A stretch of 64,000 bases of DNA, taken from contig JBEBXQ010000004.1 in NCBI GenBank assembly GCA_040391535.1, forward strand, positions 27,498 through 91,497. The letters are read 5' to 3'. Numbering within the stretch: position 1 is the stretch's first letter; every line of letters starts with the position of its first letter. The notes beneath the pieces were generated by a model, which worked only from the letters and a program-made list of their open reading frames with translations, was not told where the DNA came from and ran no database searches. Of this stretch, positions 36,851 to 45,618 are shown piece by piece. The position numbers and the translations under genes are program-made. Source of the DNA: JBEBXQ01 sp040391535 (GTDB lineage: Bacteria; Bacteroidota; Bacteroidia; Cytophagales; Spirosomataceae).

Positions 36851-36892
36851 AAAAAAACAGGTGACTGGTTAACAGCCGGTCACCTGTTTTTT
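36851..36892 (+). terminator. Bidirectional terminator after the phosphatase gene
   Basis: ACAGGTGACTGG pairs with CCGGTCACCTGT (one wobble) around TTAACAG. A-rich and T-rich flanks of six to seven bases let it work on either strand. Confidence 0.85.
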
Positions 36893-37097
36893 ATTGATCA
36901 GCATGTCTCATCGTGAACAGGTTCACAGATATATAAGTGAATACATCCGGTTACCTTTTTGTGTAACGAAGCGACGGATGGTAATGCTATTTTGTATTTT
37001 GGCAGAACACCATTCCTCTTTATTCAACAGCGCTCCTGTCTTATCCGGATCCTTAAGCCGGAGTGGCGGGTTTCCCTGAACGGATCTTATAACCAAT
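36893..37097. other. Gap between two terminators with compound stem-loop
   Basis: A perfect inverted repeat GTGAACAGGTTCAC (36912-36925) is followed by a two-part hairpin at 36944-36980: outer arms CATCCG and CGGATG, inner arms GTTAC and GTAAC, an 8-base loop and a 7-base one-sided bulge. No protein family is visible in any frame. The position between converging genes, each closed by its own terminator, leaves it isolated from both transcripts. Confidence 0.4.
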
Positions 37098-37136
37098 AAA
37101 AAAGTGCAAACGTCTTCAAAGAGAAGAAGCCTGCAC
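37098..37136 (-). terminator. Terminator of dnaN
   Basis: On the minus strand GTGCA pairs with TGCAC, with an inner CTTC/GAAG helix, and six T follow. It lies 28 bases past the dnaN stop. Confidence 0.7.
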
Positions 37137-37163
37137 CTGATAACGTATGCGTTTTATTTCCTG

Positions 37164-38288
37164 CTATGCGTAGGTATTCAGCATAACCGGCATCACAAGA
37201 AGCAGAATATCTTCATTATCCTCCTGTTCGGCAGGGATTATTAATCCTGCACGGTTAGGAGCACTTAATTCAAAGGTTAATACTTTAGAAGTCAGATTGC
37301 CGAGAATCTCAATCAATAACTTGGCATTGAAACCAATGTCAAGATCTTCCCCGTTATATTCACACATGAGTTTTTCATTGGCTTCATTGGAGTAATCAAG
37401 ATCTTCGGCAGAGATCATCAGTTCATTAAGCGTCAGCCGCATGCGTATCTGATGTGTGCCTTTATTGGCATATATGGATATCCTTTTAAGCGAGTTAAGC
37501 AGTTCTGCCCGGGGTATGGTCAGTGTATACGGATTGTCCATCGGAATGGCATTCTCATAATCCGGAAAACGTTCGTCTATCAGGCGGCAGAGCACCTTTA
37601 TATTGCCAAAGCTGAAGGAGGCATTCGAACTGGTAAATTCAGCTCTTACAACCGTATCATCCTGTGGGAGTGTCGATTTTAACAGCGTAAGGGTTTTGCG
37701 CTGAAGAATCATGGAAGTCTCCCTGTCTATCGTAATGTCACTTCTTCTGTAGCGAACCATTCTGTGTCCGTCTGTGGCTACAAAAGTAGCACTTTCAGCT
37801 CCCAGCTGAAGGAAAACTCCGGTCATACTCGGGCGCAGTTCATCGGTACTGGTTGCATAGATCGTATTGCTGATCGCGCTGCTCAGCGCAGATGACGTGA
37901 ATTCAATGGATTGACCGGCAGAAACGGACGGGGTTTTGGGAAAATCAACCGGATTTTCTCCAGACAATTTATAGCGGCCATTACTGGTCACCACTTCTGT
38001 TCCGAAGGTGCTTTCATCTACATTTAGTGTAATGGGCTGCTCCGGTAGACCGCGCAGAGTATCCATCAGTAGTTTCGCCGGTACAGCAATAGATCCGTTA
38101 CTGAACCCTTCCACTGTTACCTCAGTAATCATTACTGTCTGAAGGTCAGAAGCAGTAACAGTTAAAGTATTTCCGCTTAACTGGAACAGGAAATTTTCAA
38201 GGATTGGTACGATAGGATTGGTGGCGACCACGCCGCTGATGGCTGATAAATGGCGTAATAATGCCGTTGACGAAACTACAAATTTCAT
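37164..38288 (-). CDS. dnaN: DNA polymerase III beta clamp
   Basis: Forms the ring that holds the replicase on DNA. The 374 residues comprise three similar clamp domains (about 1-120, 128-250, 255-374). Signatures include the start MKFVVSSTALLRHLSAISG, FPKTPSV, VATDGHRMVRYR in the second domain, and the C-terminal VMPVMLNTYA where clamp-binding peptides dock. Its neighbours are not dnaA or recF, so it is detached from the classical origin cluster. Instead it follows gldG by 66 bases on the same strand. A -7 element TACTTTTG (38326-38333) between the genes suggests its own promoter. Confidence 0.97.
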   Translation of the reverse strand: MKFVVSSTALLRHLSAISGVVATNPIVPILENFLFQLSGNTLTVTASDLQTVMITEVTVEGFSNGSIAVPAKLLMDTLRGLPEQPITLNVDESTFGTEVVTSNGRYKLSGENPVDFPKTPSVSAGQSIEFTSSALSSAISNTIYATSTDELRPSMTGVFLQLGAESATFVATDGHRMVRYRRSDITIDRETSMILQRKTLTLLKSTLPQDDTVVRAEFTSSNASFSFGNIKVLCRLIDERFPDYENAIPMDNPYTLTIPRAELLNSLKRISIYANKGTHQIRMRLTLNELMISAEDLDYSNEANEKLMCEYNGEDLDIGFNAKLLIEILGNLTSKVLTFELSAPNRAGLIIPAEQEDNEDILLLVMPVMLNTYA

Positions 38289-38354
38289 ATATATCTGACT
38301 AAGTGAATGCTGTTATGGTAATTAACAAAAGTACAAAAATAAAGGGATTTGCAC

Positions 38355-40013
38355 TCATTTTGAAGTGAATTTTCGCTTCCGTAAGAGGATATTACACAGT
38401 CCGCCGAAAATAATTGCCAGAACAGGAATCAGCAGGTTTGCAGCCTGCCATATGAACCTTTCTTCATGAATTTTAACTTTATCCAGCATTCTTATTTTTA
38501 CTTCTTTGTTCCGGGAAATGATCAGGCCGTTTTCATCTGTCATATATTCCAGTGCATTCAGTACAAAATCACGATTGGCAAAAATATGCCTGCTGACCCT
38601 GTCAAAACCCAGCGGATAGGGAGCTTCCCTGCGGTTGTCAAAGTCATTGACGATCAGATCACCGTCTGAAACCAGAATGATTTTACCACCATCTCCTTCC
38701 GGAATGAAAGTGGCATGCCTCGGGTCAGAGGGAAGGATTCTGTTTTGGTATAAGGAAGAAAAAGAACCTTCCAGCAATATTCCGGTCAGTTTTTCACCTC
38801 CTGTATATTCATCGGATTCAGGCTGATTGCGGGCTTCGGTATAAGACACGAAAACAGGAGCGTTCAGGGTGCGTGTATAGGGAGAAGTCATCAAAAGCGG
38901 AGTTTTGATGATATCGGGGGTTCCTTTTATGGTGTCTATTGAGCTGATAAACCGGGTATAGAGGGCGTCCATGTTACGGGTAACCGGATGTTTCCCAAAA
39001 TTGTTGATCAAAGGGAAAAAGCGCCAGGGTAAAGGCTGAATCTGCGGAGCTTCTCCCATATTACCGATGTTCAGAGGTATCTGTGCGCAATTCAGATCTT
39101 TGATAAGATCGTAATTGAGACGGACACCCCATTTAAAAAACAGATCCTGAAGGTTGAGATCCAGCGGTTGCCCGAAGGTTCCTTCACGTCCTATACTGTC
39201 AATCTGAACACCATCGGTAAAGAACAGCAGATTGCCGCCTGACATCAGGTACTGGTCCAGTTTGTATTTTTCTTCTTCCGAAAAAGCGCTGTCGGGTTTC
39301 AATACCAGTAATGCATCCAGTCCGTCATAGCTTTCCGGAATATTAATATCCAGAAAAACGTCATATTCCTGCTGAATGGTAGCGATCAGGTCACTCAGGC
39401 GGGCAGGGGCAATGTGGGTATGGCTGATGGCAAGCCCGATTTTCCTGCGTTCCTGCTGTGTCAGTTTTTTTATGGCTGAAGCTAATCCGAACTCAATTTC
39501 TTCGTAAGATTGATTAAGCTGTTCTTCTGAGCTTCCTGATTTATTGCCTTTCAGTAATTGAACCGGAATAAAAGTGGTATCCGCTTTAACAATAGCGCCA
39601 GGAAAAATCAGCCTTTCAGTCCGCTTTCCTCCTTCGTTGGCAAAAAGGTTGGTAGGAATAAGCCCCATATCCATCAGTTCATTGTAATTTTCCTGACGCT
39701 GGCTTTCGGAGGGAGCGTCAGAAGGGTCAATGAATTCAAATGAAAGTTTATTACCGGCATGTACGCTGAATTCTTCCAGCATTTCACGCGTAGCATTTTC
39801 AAGCCTTTCAAAACCGGGAGGAAAATCACCCGACAGGTATACCATCACTTCCACCTCTCCCTGTAAGGAGTTCAGCATACTGACTGTCGCTTCTGAAACA
39901 GAATAACGTTTATCTTCAGTCAGATCAATGCGGGTATAGATAAAAGAAGACAACCAGTTGATACCGATGATTCCTGCAAGCAAAATTCCGAATGATACCA
40001 GCGATTTATTCAT
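38355..40013 (-). CDS. gldG: Gliding-associated ABC transporter substrate-binding protein GldG
   Basis: Accessory subunit of the GldAFG transporter required for gliding in Flavobacterium. An N-terminal membrane helix (about 5-25, SFGILLAGIIGINWL) is followed by the conserved RIDLTEDKRYSVS, a large periplasmic region with the IFT52-like GldG domain (VMVYLSGDFPP; LSDLIATIQQEY), and a C-terminal membrane helix. The frame extends to 40097, but the start at 40013 fits the family and avoids running through the rpsG terminator. A -7 box TATTTTTG (40067-40074) lies inside that terminator. gldF is 20 kb away on the other strand, while the link to dnaN, common in Bacteroidota, is kept. Confidence 0.92.
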   Translation of the reverse strand: MNKSLVSFGILLAGIIGINWLSSFIYTRIDLTEDKRYSVSEATVSMLNSLQGEVEVMVYLSGDFPPGFERLENATREMLEEFSVHAGNKLSFEFIDPSDAPSESQRQENYNELMDMGLIPTNLFANEGGKRTERLIFPGAIVKADTTFIPVQLLKGNKSGSSEEQLNQSYEEIEFGLASAIKKLTQQERRKIGLAISHTHIAPARLSDLIATIQQEYDVFLDINIPESYDGLDALLVLKPDSAFSEEEKYKLDQYLMSGGNLLFFTDGVQIDSIGREGTFGQPLDLNLQDLFFKWGVRLNYDLIKDLNCAQIPLNIGNMGEAPQIQPLPWRFFPLINNFGKHPVTRNMDALYTRFISSIDTIKGTPDIIKTPLLMTSPYTRTLNAPVFVSYTEARNQPESDEYTGGEKLTGILLEGSFSSLYQNRILPSDPRHATFIPEGDGGKIILVSDGDLIVNDFDNRREAPYPLGFDRVSRHIFANRDFVLNALEYMTDENGLIISRNKEVKIRMLDKVKIHEERFIWQAANLLIPVLAIIFGGLCNILLRKRKFTSK

Positions 40014-40068
40014 GGTAAACAGCTTTCCTGATAAATGGTGGACTAAGTTACTGATGTAATAACGGGCA

Positions 40069-40112
40069 AAAATACAAAAAGGGATAGCTTCTGCCATCCC
40101 TTTTTGTATTTT
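40069..40112 (-). terminator. Terminator of the rpsL-rpsG transcript
   Basis: Perfect 17-base arms (40069-40085 and 40096-40112) with a 10-base loop; the minus-strand end is T-rich. The arms contain a run of five A and five T that make it functional in both directions. It separates rpsG from gldG although the genes look adjacent. Confidence 0.85.
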
Positions 40113-40126
40113 CAGTATTTCGTTGC

Positions 40127-40594
40127 TTAGAAACGGAAGTGAGAGAACGCCTTGTTGGCTTCAGCCATACGGTGCGTATCATCTTTTTTCTTCACGGAAG
40201 CACCTTCACCTTTGGAAGCAGCGATAATTTCAGCAGCCAGACGGTCAATCATGGTTTTTTCTCCACGCTTACGGGCATAACCGATAAGCCATTTCATTCC
40301 CAGTGATTGTTTGCGTTCCGGACGAACTTCAGTAGGTACCTGGAATGTAGCACCACCCACACGACGGCTTTTAACCTCTACGGCAGGGCTTACATTGTTC
40401 AACGCTTTACGCCAGATCTCCAGACCACTTTCAGATGTTTTCTGCTCAACGATCTCCAATGCACCATAGAAAATAGTGAATGCAGTACTTTTCTTGCCCT
40501 GCAACATCAGGTTGTTAACAAATTTGGTAACCTGTACATCCTTAAATTTAGGATCAGGCAAAATATATCTTTTCTTTGGTTTACTCTTTCTCAT
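40127..40594 (-). CDS. rpsG: 30S ribosomal protein S7
   Basis: Primary 16S-rRNA-binding protein that organises the head of the small subunit. Normal length (155). Family landmarks are the start MRKSKPKKR, VTKFVNNLMLQGKKSTAFTI, the hairpin VSPAVEVKSRRVGGATFQVP and the C-terminal AFSHFRF. It follows rpsL by 115 bases. fusA, which usually follows in other bacteria, is replaced by gldG behind a terminator. Confidence 0.98.
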   Translation of the reverse strand: MRKSKPKKRYILPDPKFKDVQVTKFVNNLMLQGKKSTAFTIFYGALEIVEQKTSESGLEIWRKALNNVSPAVEVKSRRVGGATFQVPTEVRPERKQSLGMKWLIGYARKRGEKTMIDRLAAEIIAASKGEGASVKKKDDTHRMAEANKAFSHFRF

Positions 40595-40709
40595 TGCTTG
40601 TTTTTGTTTTTAACGAGGTTTCGTTTTGCAACTAATTCACTTCACAACCTGTGAAATTACTTCCCTTTTATTCAGAATTATAGTCCTAAAAATCAGAGAG
40701 AATTGCTAA

Positions 40710-41123
40710 TTATTTCTTTTTGCCTTTTGCTGGTGCAGCTGCTGGTTGCCCTGGTTTAGGACGTTTAGCGCCATATTTCGAACGACGTTGTTTACGGCCG
40801 TTTACACCGGCAGTATCCAATGCTCCGCGAACGATGTGGTAACGTACACCCGGAAGGTCTTTCACCCTTCCGCCACGTACCAATACGATGGAGTGCTCCT
40901 GAAGATTGTGTCCTTCTCCCGGAATGTATGCGTTTACTTCCTTTTGGTTAGATAAACGAACACGGGCTACTTTCCTTAAAGCTGAGTTTGGCTTTTTAGG
41001 AGTTGTTGTGTACACACGGGTACACACGCCACGCCGCTGCGGGCATGAATCCAAAGCCGGAGATTTGGATTTGTAAGTTAATTGCTCTCTTCCTTTACGG
41101 ACTAACTGTGAAATAGTAGGCAT
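40710..41123 (-). CDS. rpsL: 30S ribosomal protein S12
   Basis: Decoding-centre protein of the small subunit. The core is nearly universal: VYTTTPKKPNSALRK with Lys43 and Lys44, GEGHNLQEHS, and RGGRVKDLPGVRYHIVRG. Lys43 and the Lys before DLPG are wild type, so streptomycin-resistant substitutions at these positions are absent. The C-terminal tail, rich in Pro, Ala and Lys, extends a little past the E. coli protein. It is the first gene of the rpsL-rpsG transcript and has a full promoter. Confidence 0.98.
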   Translation of the reverse strand: MPTISQLVRKGREQLTYKSKSPALDSCPQRRGVCTRVYTTTPKKPNSALRKVARVRLSNQKEVNAYIPGEGHNLQEHSIVLVRGGRVKDLPGVRYHIVRGALDTAGVNGRKQRRSKYGAKRPKPGQPAAAPAKGKKK

Positions 41124-41196
41124 TAATAATCTGATTTTGAATAGTTAATAAACTAATTCTTTGTTTAATAGATATTTTTTTTCAAAAATAGGACTG

Positions 41197-41227
41197 CAAA
41201 ATTATCCAATCACAGGGATAAATGCAA
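41197..41227 (-). promoter_or_regulatory. Promoter of rpsL-rpsG
   Basis: On the minus strand, -33 TTG (41225-41227) and -7 TAATTTTG (41197-41204) with a 20-base spacer, a full consensus match. The inferred start near 41190 leaves a leader of about 65 bases before rpsL, long enough for autoregulatory structure, though none is evident by eye. Confidence 0.65.
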
Positions 41228-41318
41228 GCGGATAGCCTCTTTTTTTGAAACTATCCTGTGGTAAGGCGATTAGCATGAGGTTTTTAGCTATAGGGTTGAG
41301 TACCTGTATCTCTTCGTC

Positions 41319-42533
41319 TCATACTGAGGCTAACGACCGCTTCCTGCGCCTTACACTGTTGCCGACAATAAGCAGGGCGCACATTGCGGCACTAAGGGTC
41401 ATCATACCCGCCATGGGAAGCGCTGTACGACTGCTCAGATAGCTTACAATGGCTGAGGCAAGCGCACCCATCAGCATCTGAATAAAACCCAGCATTGCTG
41501 ATGCTGAACCGGCTGACCGGGTAAAAGGCTCAAGGGAAAGGGCTGCGGCATTGGGACTGATAAAGCCTAATGACAGCAGATAAAAGAAAATAAGCCCCAG
41601 CGCAATTTCGGTAGGCAGGTGCCGTAAATAGGCCGCTGTCAGTAAAAGTGTCGCACATACCAGAAGGGAAATGACAGCGATAGTCATTATTTTATGGCCG
41701 TCAAATTTTTTAAGCATCAGTGAGTTTAACTGGCTTCCACCAATGTAACCCAGTGCATTTACCCCGAAGATCCAGCCATACTGTGTGTTGGTAAATCCTG
41801 AGATTTCCATATAGAAAACGGGCGATCCTGAAATATAGGAGAACAGGGCAGCAGAGGCAAAGCCACTTGCCAGTGCAAACGTCAGAAAAACAGGTTCTTT
41901 CAGGACATTTTTATAATCCTTGATGACACTGGCCGGACGCAGGTTAACACTGCGGTCGGGTTGATGGCTTTCCGGTAACAAACGGGAGACCGCAATAAGC
42001 ATGAGCGTACTGAAGCTGCCCATAAACAGAAAAATGGATTTCCATCCCCAGACTGACACCATCCACCCTCCGATAGTAGGTGCGATAATAGGAGCAGCGC
42101 CCATCACCAGCATCAGCTGGGAAAATATACGGGCTGTTTCTGTAACGGGGAATAAGTCCCGCACAATGGCACGGCTGGCTACCATTCCTGCACAGCCGCC
42201 TAAGGCCAGTAAACCCCGAAGGCCGATAAGCGTATCAATATTAGGTGCTGTGATGCACAAAAGTGAGGAAATGGTATAAATAATAAGGCCGATCTGCATG
42301 GGGCCTTTTCTTCCGTAGCGGTCAATAACCGGTCCGTAGATAAGCTGTCCGATGCTAATCCCGATAAAATAACTTGTCAGGGTTTGTCCGACATGGGCAA
42401 TGTCTGTGTTCAGATCCTGCGCAATGTCTTTAAAACCTGGCAGATACATATCAATGCTGAATGGCCCGACAGCAGATAAAGCTCCTAAAAGGAGGACAAT
42501 CCGTCGTTTTTCCTGTTTAGTAAGTAAATTCAT
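41319..42533 (-). CDS. Bcr/CflA-family multidrug exporter (MFS)
   Basis: A 404-residue proton-driven exporter with about 12 membrane helices. Typical markers are GPFSIDMYLPGFKDIA at the N-terminus, IGQLIYGPVIDRYGRKGPMQ (the MFS motif A loop) and GGCAGMVASRAIVRDLFP. Members of the Bcr/CflA group export bicyclomycin, chloramphenicol-type compounds or sulfonamides; the substrate here is unknown. It is a single gene; the rpsL promoter begins 90 bases beyond its stop. Confidence 0.93.
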   Translation of the reverse strand: MNLLTKQEKRRIVLLLGALSAVGPFSIDMYLPGFKDIAQDLNTDIAHVGQTLTSYFIGISIGQLIYGPVIDRYGRKGPMQIGLIIYTISSLLCITAPNIDTLIGLRGLLALGGCAGMVASRAIVRDLFPVTETARIFSQLMLVMGAAPIIAPTIGGWMVSVWGWKSIFLFMGSFSTLMLIAVSRLLPESHQPDRSVNLRPASVIKDYKNVLKEPVFLTFALASGFASAALFSYISGSPVFYMEISGFTNTQYGWIFGVNALGYIGGSQLNSLMLKKFDGHKIMTIAVISLLVCATLLLTAAYLRHLPTEIALGLIFFYLLSLGFISPNAAALSLEPFTRSAGSASAMLGFIQMLMGALASAIVSYLSSRTALPMAGMMTLSAAMCALLIVGNSVRRRKRSLASV

Positions 42534-42806
42534 AAAATGGCATGGAGATCCTTCTTTTCTCCTGATTATTTTTTGTAACCCGATAAGGTTGGCTGGTCGT
42601 ATACCGGGATATTAAGTGAGTAAACGAATTGTATCCGATAAAGGTGTCATTCATAATCGCATTTGTTTAAGGATATTCAAAAATTGAAGAATTTTATGAC
42701 TGTTGTCATATTAGTTGTTAAATTTAAGATTCAATTTGCGTAAGCTCAACAGGTTGAGTTGCCGCCAGATAAGGGTGTCATTAACGAACTTCAACGAAAG
42801 CTGCTT

Positions 42807-43646
42807 ATGAAAAAGATACTGGTTCCGATCGATTTTTCTGACAATAGTAAAATTGCGCTGAGTACGGCTAAAAGAACGGCTGTAAGGATAGATGCCGCCA
42901 TTACGGTAATGCATGCCTATCAGAAATTTATTCCGGTGGCTACGGTTCCCGAGTCCGTAACTTCTCTTTCCATATTCAAAGAGATGGAAAAAGAACTGAA
43001 ACATCAGTTGAATGAAGTAGTTGAAACATTACGAAGTGAAGGTTTGCAGGCAGAGGAATTATGGGCAGACGATGCCACTCCTGATGCTATTGTAAAAGCA
43101 GCTTCGCAGATTAACGCAGATCTGATCATTCTGGGAAGGACAGGTAAAGGCGGGTTTCTGGATAAGCTGATCGGAAGCTCGGCTACCAGAGTAGCCATGG
43201 ATGCACCATGTCCGGTATTAATAGTACCGCCGCAGTTTACGTCCAAAAAATTGTCGGAGGTCGTGTATGCGACCCAGCTGGAATATGAAGAGAGGGATAT
43301 CCTGGAAAAAGTGATACCTCTGATCAGCAGTTTGGGTGGAAGGCTGACATTTTTGAAAATAAACTCCCTTATGCAGGCAGATTTGCATGATGATGAACCG
43401 CTTATTCAGGGGATTATTGACCAGTTCGGGTTTGAAAGAGAGGATATTGTCATCAAAAGATCAGGTTCAGTGGCTCGTGGTATTGAAGATTTCTGTGATC
43501 AGATCAAGGCCGATCTGTTGATTGTTTCGGCAAGGAAAAGAGAATTCCTTGAAGAGCTGCTGGGTGATAACAGTGTCACCAAAAAGCTGATTCTGGAAAC
43601 GAAGGTGCCTTTACTTGTATACCATCTTGACATTCATAAAAAGTAA
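42807..43646 (+). CDS. Tandem-domain universal stress protein
   Basis: Two UspA-like nucleotide-binding domains, about residues 1-142 and 150-279. The first begins MKKILVPIDFSDNS and has the ATP-binding pattern G-x2-G-x9-G-S in GRTGKGGFLDKLIGSS. The second is more diverged (LVSARKREFLEELLGDNSV) and lacks the clear glycine pattern, so it probably does not bind ATP. The frame opens 48 bases earlier, but this ATG starts the conserved first strand. Such proteins help cells survive energy and redox stress; the specific role is unknown. Confidence 0.9.
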   Translation: MKKILVPIDFSDNSKIALSTAKRTAVRIDAAITVMHAYQKFIPVATVPESVTSLSIFKEMEKELKHQLNEVVETLRSEGLQAEELWADDATPDAIVKAASQINADLIILGRTGKGGFLDKLIGSSATRVAMDAPCPVLIVPPQFTSKKLSEVVYATQLEYEERDILEKVIPLISSLGGRLTFLKINSLMQADLHDDEPLIQGIIDQFGFEREDIVIKRSGSVARGIEDFCDQIKADLLIVSARKREFLEELLGDNSVTKKLILETKVPLLVYHLDIHKK

Positions 43647-43648
43647 TT

Positions 43649-43777
43649 TCAGGCAGGTTTGGATCGCATACCTTTGACCTGTTCATCGTTTGCTTTTATC
43701 CGCAGCCGGCGTGTTGTACCGGCATCAGTGAAATCAGGTTTATATCCGGATAAAGTAAACTTTCGGCCGGCCGGCAT
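43649..43777 (-). CDS. Candidate 42-residue basic protein
   Basis: A short open frame convergent with the universal stress gene, whose stop is two bases away. The peptide is basic and soluble (FTLSGYKPDFTDAGTTRRLR), without a signal peptide. A -7 box TAAATTTG lies on the minus strand at 43838-43845, well placed for a start near 43831, but no -33 TTG is found. Length and lack of family make this uncertain; it may be non-coding. Confidence 0.25.
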   Translation of the reverse strand: MPAGRKFTLSGYKPDFTDAGTTRRLRIKANDEQVKGMRSKPA

Positions 43778-43944
43778 TGGTATACAAAACTGATGATTGC
43801 TGCAATCAGAATGTTGAATACCCGGCCCGGTAAATAACAAATTTAAGCAGGAAAAGAACGACGAATGAAACCTCCGGTTACCTTTGCAGACAGGTATGAT
43901 GTCCGGTATACGGAATCAGCAGACATTTTACGGCCTCAGTAACT

Positions 43945-44865
43945 ATGATAGGTAAAGGAATCCGCCTATTGTTTTTCGGAAATTATTTTGTGGGATTTCT
44001 GGCAGTGGCCCTGTCTGTAGAAGCGGCCCTTCAGTTACAGATTCCATTGAATCAGCCTGTTTATTATCTGGCTGTCGCCCTCTCCGTATTTTTGTATTAT
44101 ACCTATGCCTATGCCAAACCCGGAGATGCTTTCAGGTATAATCCCCGTAGTGAGTGGTATGCCCGTCATGAAAAGCAGATACGGGTCAGCCAATGGATAG
44201 GGGTTATTTTATTAGCCTTTTGCAGCGTACGTCTGTTCTGGTCTTTACAGGACGGGTTTCAGTACCTGCATTGGCAGGACTGGCTGCTTTTGCTTTCGTT
44301 TCCGCTGGCTGCAGTGTCCTATTACGGACTGTTGCCCGCTTCACCGGTTTCACTGAACCTGCGGAACACCGGATGGCTGAAGGCATTCGTTATCGGATTT
44401 GTCTGGGCAGGAATGGTCACCATTTTTCCTTTGTATTATCAGAAGTTAAGGTCGGGCTTTACCGAAACAGAACCTGCACTTGTGATCTGGTTTTTTGTTA
44501 AAAACTGGATGTTCTGTACAGTCAATGCTATCATTTTTGATATGAAGGATTATGCCAGTGACGCAAATCAGGAATTAAAAACCTTTGTGGTAAGAATGGG
44601 ATTGCGGAAAACCATTTTCTACGTCCTGCTGCCTCTCACATTATGCGGAATGACAGCTTTACTGATTTTTGGCTGTTATCAGGAGTTCAGGCCTGTCAGT
44701 ATGCTGCTCAACATGATCCCGTTTGTTTGTTTATTGCTGGTGGCCTGGTCGATGCATCTGCGAAGAAATATCATGTACTATCTCATTGTGATTGACGGAA
44801 TGTTACTTGTCAAGGCAGGATGTGGTATGCTGGGCGTATGGCTGGGAAATGTAATCGGATGGTGA
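43945..44865 (+). CDS. UbiA-like integral membrane protein
   Basis: A 306-residue protein with eight or nine predicted membrane helices and the spacing of UbiA prenyltransferases, which attach isoprenoid chains to aromatic or other acceptors. The second Asp-rich region is recognisable (FDMKDYASDANQELKTF, compare DxxD-KT in UbiA). The first, normally NDxxDxxxD, is replaced by a segment reading NPRSEWYARHEK with no Asp pair. Either magnesium is held differently or the protein is no longer a classical transferase. Its stop overlaps the start of the methyltransferase gene (TGATG), so the two are translationally coupled. A -7 box TACCTTTG is at 43879-43886. Confidence 0.65.
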   Translation: MIGKGIRLLFFGNYFVGFLAVALSVEAALQLQIPLNQPVYYLAVALSVFLYYTYAYAKPGDAFRYNPRSEWYARHEKQIRVSQWIGVILLAFCSVRLFWSLQDGFQYLHWQDWLLLLSFPLAAVSYYGLLPASPVSLNLRNTGWLKAFVIGFVWAGMVTIFPLYYQKLRSGFTETEPALVIWFFVKNWMFCTVNAIIFDMKDYASDANQELKTFVVRMGLRKTIFYVLLPLTLCGMTALLIFGCYQEFRPVSMLLNMIPFVCLLLVAWSMHLRRNIMYYLIVIDGMLLVKAGCGMLGVWLGNVIGW

Positions 44866-45497
44866 TGAGTGATTATAATTTCATAGCACCCTATTATGAC
44901 TTTCTGGCATCTCTTGTATTCGGAAAAACCCAGCAACGGGCAACGGAATATTTCCTCTCATCGATACCTCCCTGCAGCCGGATACTGATTGCCGGAGGCG
45001 GTACCGGAAAAATTCTGGAAGACTTATCTCATATCCAAAGCGCTGATTTTCAGATTGTGTATGTGGAAAAATCCATCCGCATGCTGGAACTGGCCAGAAA
45101 ACGGAACAAAGGCTCACTTCATGTTGAATTTGTACATAACACAGCTGAGTTTTATACCTCTCCGGTATCCTTTGATTGTATTATTACCTCTTTTCTGCTG
45201 GATAATTTTACCGGTCAGCAGGTCAGAAGCCTTATAAGCCACCTGGGAGACCAGTTAACGACAGGAGGGGTTTGGCTTAATACCGACTTCGAAAAACCTT
45301 CGGGCCCTTACCGGGTAGTATTAACGGTACTCATGCGTTGTATGTACCTTTTCTTTCGCATCGCCGGACGGGTGGAAGCAGGATATTTGCCACAAATCAG
45401 GTTGTTGTTTAAAGAAGCAGGATATAGGGAAATCGCTTCCAAAAGTTTTTACAAGGGGTTGATCAGAACGGTTATGTTCGGAAAACCGGGGAGGTGA
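44865..45497 (+). CDS. Class I SAM-dependent methyltransferase
   Basis: About 210 residues with a Rossmann methyltransferase core: motif I ILIAGGGTGKILEDL, then an acidic end of strand 2 (VYVEKS), motif III/IV around FDCIITSFLLDNF, and a C-terminal half with LNTDFEKP. It begins YNFIAPYYDFLASLVFG, a start seen in UbiE-type and lipid methyltransferases. The start at 44865 shares bases with the UbiA-like gene's stop; alternatives are 44859 and the longer frame from 44820. Coupling to a UbiA-like protein suggests a shared lipid or quinone substrate, as inference. Confidence 0.85.
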   Translation: MSDYNFIAPYYDFLASLVFGKTQQRATEYFLSSIPPCSRILIAGGGTGKILEDLSHIQSADFQIVYVEKSIRMLELARKRNKGSLHVEFVHNTAEFYTSPVSFDCIITSFLLDNFTGQQVRSLISHLGDQLTTGGVWLNTDFEKPSGPYRVVLTVLMRCMYLFFRIAGRVEAGYLPQIRLLFKEAGYREIASKSFYKGLIRTVMFGKPGR

Positions 45498-45618
45498 CCA
45501 TACTGCCGGAATAGTATTCAGGGATGAAACAAAAGATTACCGGAAGAACTCTTTATTGTATTTTTTTTAGATGAAAGGAATTTGGTATCTTTGTGTCTGA
45601 ACATGAATGCAAGGTCTG

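Noticed and set aside
36894..37079. 61-codon plus-strand frame between two terminators
   Set aside because: No promoter, no family and it runs across structured inverted repeats.
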